The position numbers and the translations under genes were made by a program. Below the pieces are notes generated by a model. It saw only the letters and a list, made by a program, of their open reading frames with translations, ran no database searches and was not told the DNA's origin. Source: Viscum album (lineage: Eukaryota > Streptophyta > Magnoliopsida > Santalales > Viscaceae). Taken from it: a stretch of 64,000 nucleotides of DNA. Positions 58,538 to 64,000 of the stretch are shown here, one piece after another (position 1 is the stretch's first letter; each line of letters opens with the position of its first letter). The DNA is taken from contig OY728152.1 in the NCBI GenBank assembly GCA_963277665.1, positions 1,190,724,357 through 1,190,788,356 on the forward strand. Direction: 5' to 3'.

Positions 58538-61407
58538 TGTGACACCCCCATGTCATGGTGTTATTTTTATTATTATGTTTTTCTTTTCTTGAGTGGTTTT
58601 GAGTTTTGGATGGCTACAAGAATAAATTTAAATTAAATTAAGAGTTCTTATAATGATAAAGGTTGTTATATGAGGATAGTAATAACCATGTGATTCCCAT
58701 GTTAGTGGGCCTATCATTTTGATAGATCCATTTTGGATGGCTTCCACATGGTTCGAAAAACCTTGAGGAACTCTCTAGAGGGTATTTAGTCCTCAAATTA
58801 TAGATGGAGGGAGGCCTTTGGTTTTTAAAAGATATATGGAACCCTAGAGTAACTTGGTTGGTTTGGTTTATCCTAGGAAGTTTCTAGTGCATGTTTGACA
58901 CACTATTTTAAAAACCATCGGAGAAAACCATGCATCCTTTCTATGTGTTAAAAAATTGAGAATGTATGATTTTATCCCACTTTAATTTAAGGGGATTTAA
59001 GCCCATTTTCCCCATTCATGTTGGATGAACCTTGAGATGATTGAAAGAGTTATATATTCATCATCATCTTGTATTTTTTGTTCTATTTAGAATTTACCAA
59101 TTGGATTTGAGGTATTTGTACTACTCTTTCTCTCCAATTTCATTTTCCCACTATTTTATCATTATTTTGGTTCCCCCATGAATAGTATATCCCTTATAGA
59201 TGATTTTATGGTTCCTAGTTGATCTAATATTGGGTTTTTAGTGTATAGGGACTGTAAACTTCATTTCTATCAGTATGGGTATGATCTCCATTGAAGGAAA
59301 CACATTATGGGAATTTTATGTTTGATTCTATATCTTTAATATATGTGTTTCTAAAAAATTATTTAATTTTGGAAATCAGAGTGTCCTAGTTCATTCTAAT
59401 TTGCTTTTTATTAAAATATTAATATAAATAGTTTTAAATGTGATTATTTTATTTTTAATCTAGATTTGGTTTTTAAAATGTGAAAACTATGTTTTATTGG
59501 AAATTTAGTATTAATATGTGATATTTCCCTCCAAATATATTATGAAGGGGTTTTTAACATATTTAAATTGGTTATTTTAAATGTATGTGCTATTTTCCCC
59601 TCATGGGAATTCATTGATCATTATTTAAATTTTTTTGATGTAAATGGTCTTCCATTGGCCTTATTTTGGATTTCAAATAACAAGACCTCTATTGGAGGGT
59701 GTCTCTGAAATCTTTCAAATATGTGGGTGAGTTCCTTCATTTTCAAAATGGTATTTCAAATGATGATTTAGGAATTTTAAAAGGGATTTTCATATTGAGA
59801 CGTGTTATAGTGTTAAATAACTATATGGAACCTCATTTTTAAAATATTGATTGTGAAGTGACCCCATGATGGCCCTTTCCTTTGTCTACCCATTATATGT
59901 TTTCTTTATCACTATTTTATTCTTTTGATTCCCTTGTATGAAAATCTTTTTTTATGTCATATATGCATCTTATATATGGGGATATTCATTATTGAGTGTT
60001 ATGTGTGAGGGTAGACTTGGTAATACCTTTTGTGTTAGACTTTTCATGTATGTTCCTAAACTCCACATCCTTTATTGGTCATGGGAAACCAACTACTATG
60101 TGGGAGATCTAATTTATTCTACTAGTTGGTTCCCAAACCACTAGTTTCCTTCCAATAGTGCTAGGAAAAGGGGATGAGAGGGGGTTTCTATCACAATGTG
60201 TCTTTTGTAGGCTATCTAAATGACTTATGGTTTAAACTTTAGTACAGTCTGGAAGATGGTTTGTGAGTTGGTATACTATTATATAGTAAAATTATTTGCA
60301 CGTTATGAATCCTAGGGTAGATCCTAAGACGCATTCAATTGTATTTTTAATTAATTATTTAGTATAGTATAATCTGGTTATTAATTTTATCATTTAACAT
60401 TCTTTTATTTATAAGGAACCATTCTTATTTATATTCTGTGTATGTCTTGTGATATATGGAGCATTATTATTGTGTCTGGACTGTGTGAGTATCTTGGGTT
60501 TTTTTAATGTTGAAAATTAGTTGTCCAATAATATCATAAAAACCTATTTTAAATTTAAATATTATTTTTGTGTGATTAAAGTGGATTTCAAAATAAGCGA
60601 TTTGGTTTAACAGTGGCTTCGTATAGTTAAAAAATTTAAGGTGGCCATTTTAATTTAGATAAAAGAAAAGGGTTGTTTTGAGAAATGTTAATAGCGTGTG
60701 TGTCTGTTGAAATGTATTAGGATGATGGAACATATTTTTTTTATTGTAAAATGTGTGTGTATGTTATTGGAAAACAAATTGAAAATTTTAAATTTTTATT
60801 ATGGATTTTCTTCGGTTTCCATATGATAAATGTTAAAAAATTATTTTCTAGCTTATTTATAAACTAGTATTGTTAAATTTTATTATGAATCATTTTCTTT
60901 TGATTCAGTAGGTTTTGATGACCTTATTGTATTTTTAGCTCACTCCCATTCATTTCAGGTTCTAGTTTCCTAGTTGGATTTAGTTTTTTCAATTTTGGAC
61001 AATATGGAGTGAGTTATGTGGTGGTGAGAAATCAAAGGTTTCAGAAATAAGGTTTTTGGCTTGATTCTTGTTGGGTTATTGTTGTTGTTTTATTTTTTAG
61101 TGTTATATTTTTTCTTCTAATATATTTAGTTTTTAATGGATTTTATTTATTTATATTAAAATAAGATGGATCATCCTTGTTTTTATGACCTGTTTGGTAT
61201 GTTTATTTGTTTTTGGTTCCTATAATTTTTTATTCCATTTTATTTTATCTTTGATTTTAGAGAAATCATTCCCGAAATGATTACTTAAATTATAACGGAG
61301 TAGTCTCTAACCCATGGATATTAACAAAAACACTTAGGATTTGTTCCAGATCGGGTTGTGTGTTGGATTCAAGGGAATCTTATGGAAGCTCATTATAAAA
61401 AAGGACA
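58538..61407 (+). mobile_element. LTR B of the TGTGACAC element
   Basis: It starts TGTGACACCCCCATGTCATGG and ends near CATTATAAAAAAGGACA. It is collinear with LTR A but strongly diverged. The open frame at 59938-60144 lies in a conserved LTR stretch (ATATGGGGATATTC...GGTCATGGGAAACC) and is not a gene. Confidence 0.68.
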
Positions 61408-64000
61408 TTGGAGAATTTTTTTAACCAAAGAATAAATAGGTTAGGATTTTATATTTAAATTTTTTTGTTAATTTTAAGTACAAAAGACAAGAAAATGTTA
61501 CTTATAATTGAAAATTAAATGAATAATTAGTTTAAAAGAAAATGTATCGAGTTTAAAGGATATGAACTGTAACATTTCTCTAAATTGAAATTTTGCATAG
61601 ACAATCCTGACAGGAGTTGAGATTATAACATAAACCTTTACCAATTTGGTTAGTTTTGAATAATAACTCCTATAATATAAATAAAAAATAATTAAACATT
61701 AAAATCCATGAGTATAAATAGATTCATGATATACTATATCAATAGGATAGTATATACACCACATGAATATGACAAGTGATGAATATTTCATATGTCTCCC
61801 ATAGACAAAAGTGAGATGAGAAACCCATACCTCAAGTCTCATCATACTTTGTACGTTTCAGAACATCATATAAAATAAATATAGAATTGTTACACATATA
61901 TTAAAAAAATAAAATAATATATTTATATATATAATTTATGAATTACTTAAAAAATCATATCACCACTTTTCCAACAATTCTTTATTAAGATCACTATTTA
62001 GGGAGATAATTGATTCGTTTTTCAAATATGATTTACATTGTTAGACCCAATACTTCTAATTTTTTAATTATTTGATAGTATATAAAATTTTAATCATATC
62101 CTTAGAATCATATATAATAATTGTATACACATTTATAAAATGTCAAACAAATAAATAATGAAAAATTAATTACATCACCTTGTAGAGATGATAGTTTGTA
62201 CATACACATGAGTGATCTTTTTACCTTCCAATGGAAGGGAACATGAATATTAAATAATAAATAACATTTATACAAATATATTAATATCATAAATGTGACA
62301 TATATTTTTGAAATCCATCATTATAACCATCACTATGATGTGGTGATGAAAAAAGAAACACATTGATTCCTGGATTTTGTAGTCCACATATATGAAAAAG
62401 TGATGTATTATTTTCCCATGGGATGGAATATAGGTTGATAATGGTTGTTAAATAATTATAATTATAATTTAGTTTATTTGAAATACAAAATTAATTATTT
62501 TATAATATATAAAATATATTTAAAAGGGGTTTAATAAGAAATAAAATTGAAATTACTAAGTTAAGAGTCAAACTGTTTTGGTGATAGAGCTCCTCTGGAT
62601 TACACCTAAAGCCTTAAAAAGATGTTATTTTTTAAAGAGAATAGGATTAAAGACACAAGGAAGGAATATATGAATTTACTAAGGTAGGGATATTTCAATA
62701 GAAATGGATCAATATTTACTAATAATAGAGGACAATATTTGTTATTTTATAAGGGATGGGAGGAGAACCCCTTGAATTACATGAAATATCAAATTAATAT
62801 AAATTAATTTTTCAAGTTGAAGTAAAAACATTGGTATATGTCTATTATATAATTACTATAAGTTACAATTATCAAATAAAATAAATTTTAAACATGTTTA
62901 GGTTATGTTTTACCACAAATCTCTTTGTTTTAAAACCTTATTATCCCTTTTAACAGTTACCATGAAATAAAACCTTTTTATTATTTAAGTGGAATTAATG
63001 TTAATATAAAATATAATGTGACCCATAGTTGGATTTTTTTTATATTATAGGTCATGTCACATTCAATTTACCCAATATAGGAATTTTATAAATTTTTAAA
63101 AATATATTAAAATATTTTTTTAATAAAGGATACATTTAATGTCATTTTTAGACTATTCAGAATGTTTTAATTTAAACCTAAAAATATTTTAATGGAAAGT
63201 CACTAAAAGATTTTAACTCCTAAATAATATGTTATATGTTTATAAAATAATTTTTAATTGAATAATTCATCTATATTGTATTAATTTTAATATTTTTATT
63301 ATCATTTTTTATTTATTTTATTGCTTGGATAAGTTCTATGTTTGTGTTGTGGAAGTATCTCAGGAAATTATTACATCAATAAAAATTAAAACAATTACCG
63401 TAAAAATTTATCCATATTTAAAATAAACATCTTGAACCAAATATAACACCACTTTATATCTGTGAAAAAATATTAAACATATTATAACAAAGTAAGTGAC
63501 ATTTTTTATTTATTCTTTTCCTAAATTAATATTAATGTCATTATCAATGGAAAGTGTAATGAAATTTCCAATTTATAGATGAGAAGATGATTAAATTATA
63601 AATTAACCTTTATAATAAAATAAAATAATGTTCTTCAAATATTTCTAGAAGTTATACCAGAGTGTTGAGAATGTGGTACTTGTTTTACCCTTACCGAGTT
63701 GACAAATATTTACCATAGTCACTATTTATAATAACAAAACAATAATGGCTTATATTTACCAAAATTGAAATTATTTTTTTCAAATAGGGTTTGTATTTTT
63801 CAAGATTAAATTTATAGTAGAATTATAAATTATTTTAAAAATAAATGAGTAAATCAAATCGACTTTTATGAAGAAAATTTGTTTTTATGCGTAAAAATGA
63901 ACTTATATCAAAATTAAGAAAAAAATTTATTCGAATGAAATTAATTTTTTTAATAAAAATGATGTCATTAAATTTTAAAATAAATTTAGTACAAAATATA
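61408..64000 (-). mobile_element. Tekay-like LTR in minus orientation, right copy, part 2 (runs off window)
   Basis: From about 61600 this is clearly the same sequence as 48445 onward: GAGATTATAACATAAACCTTTACCAATTTGG (read in pieces) versus 48449, AAAGTGAGATGAGAAACCC.ACCTCAAGT versus 48636, ATTACATCACCTTGTAGAGATGATAG at 62169 versus 48993, TTTTGTAGTCCACATATATGAA at 62377 versus 49200, GGGATGGGAGGAGAACCCCTTGAATTA at 62752 versus 49563, and TGTTTTACCCTTACCGAGTTGACAAA at 63682 versus 50495. Its minus-strand 5' end should lie a few hundred bases beyond the window. The minus frame at 62108-62290 is chance. Confidence 0.7.
62165..62400 (-). repeat. Twin modules, reversed, right minus-strand LTR
   Basis: ATTACATCACCTTGTAGAGA near 62169 and TTTTGTAGTCCACATATATG near 62377 are the two reversed modules about 200 bases apart, both largely stripped of CpG. 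Confidence 0.55.

Larger units (their letters stand above)
54273..61407 (+). mobile_element. LTR element with TGTGACAC termini and a tiny interior
   Basis: Two direct copies start TGTGACACTCC (54273) and TGTGACACCCC (58538). They remain collinear for nearly 3 kb, and a primer-binding-site-like sequence follows the first at 57257. Only about 1.3 kb lies between the LTRs, with no gag-pol motif, so the element is non-autonomous or deleted. It interrupts the minus-strand LTR: 54.0-54.27 kb and 61.5 kb onward are consecutive pieces of that LTR. The right end is set by aligning the LTR B tail (...AAAAAAGGACA) to the LTR A tail; no target duplication is evident (ATAAT before, TTGGA after). Confidence 0.7.

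Noticed and set aside
61491..61508. ATGTTACTT followed by ATAAT as the right end and target duplication of the TGTGACAC element
   Set aside because: ATAAT also precedes the element at 54268-54272, but the preceding bases do not give the expected ...CA end. Alignment to LTR A puts the end about 100 bases earlier. The match is weak in such AT-rich DNA.

Overview
The window looks like intergenic nuclear DNA from a flowering plant with a large, repeat-filled and very AT-rich genome. I found no intact gene and no convincing host gene, tRNA, rRNA, plastid or mitochondrial insert, or CRISPR array. What can be recognised is almost entirely decayed retrotransposon. The plant assignment rests on a Ty3/gypsy chromovirus of the Tekay (Del) type with multi-kilobase LTRs, a primer-binding site resembling initiator tRNA-Met, and a C-terminal chromodomain, together with an L1-type LINE. 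All open frames are short and broken.

Layout. 1-7.4 kb is AT-rich unassigned DNA with a faint repeated block (about 1-620 and 4180-4800). 7380 to about 11625 is a large solo-like LTR (+). About 11640-13350 is a decayed LINE reverse transcriptase (+). 13356 to about 15432 is a less decayed solo LTR (-). 15.4-17.6 kb is unassigned. From about 17.6 kb to 40.9 kb there is a nest of three levels: an old direct repeat (left copy about 17600-18145 plus 33423-35965, right copy about 38190-40895), whose left copy is split by a complete Tekay-type element (18151-33417, target duplication CCAAA), whose 5' LTR is in turn split by a solo LTR (19931-22552, target duplication CCATT). The Tekay interior still shows gag, protease, RT, RNase H, integrase and chromodomain in the standard order, all broken. 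40.9-46.8 kb is unassigned. About 46.8-51.2 kb and about 52.9-64 kb (running off the window) are two more LTRs of the Tekay-like group, in the minus orientation. The second of these is split by a plus-strand element with TGTGACAC termini (54273 to about 61407) that has two LTRs but only about 1.3 kb between them.

How the parts relate. The LTRs of the Tekay-like group share a TATA box, and all but the nested 2.6-kb copy (where I did not trace it) share a downstream CpG-rich module repeated every 187-205 bp, which is better preserved than its surroundings. Catalytic residues are repeatedly lost by Asp to Asn changes, and LTR ends by CA to TA, as expected from cytosine deamination of methylated DNA. 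The two internal target duplications are perfect although the LTRs have diverged heavily, which suggests slow removal of old DNA. All similarities were traced by eye. Boundaries given as 'about' are uncertain by tens to hundreds of bases.
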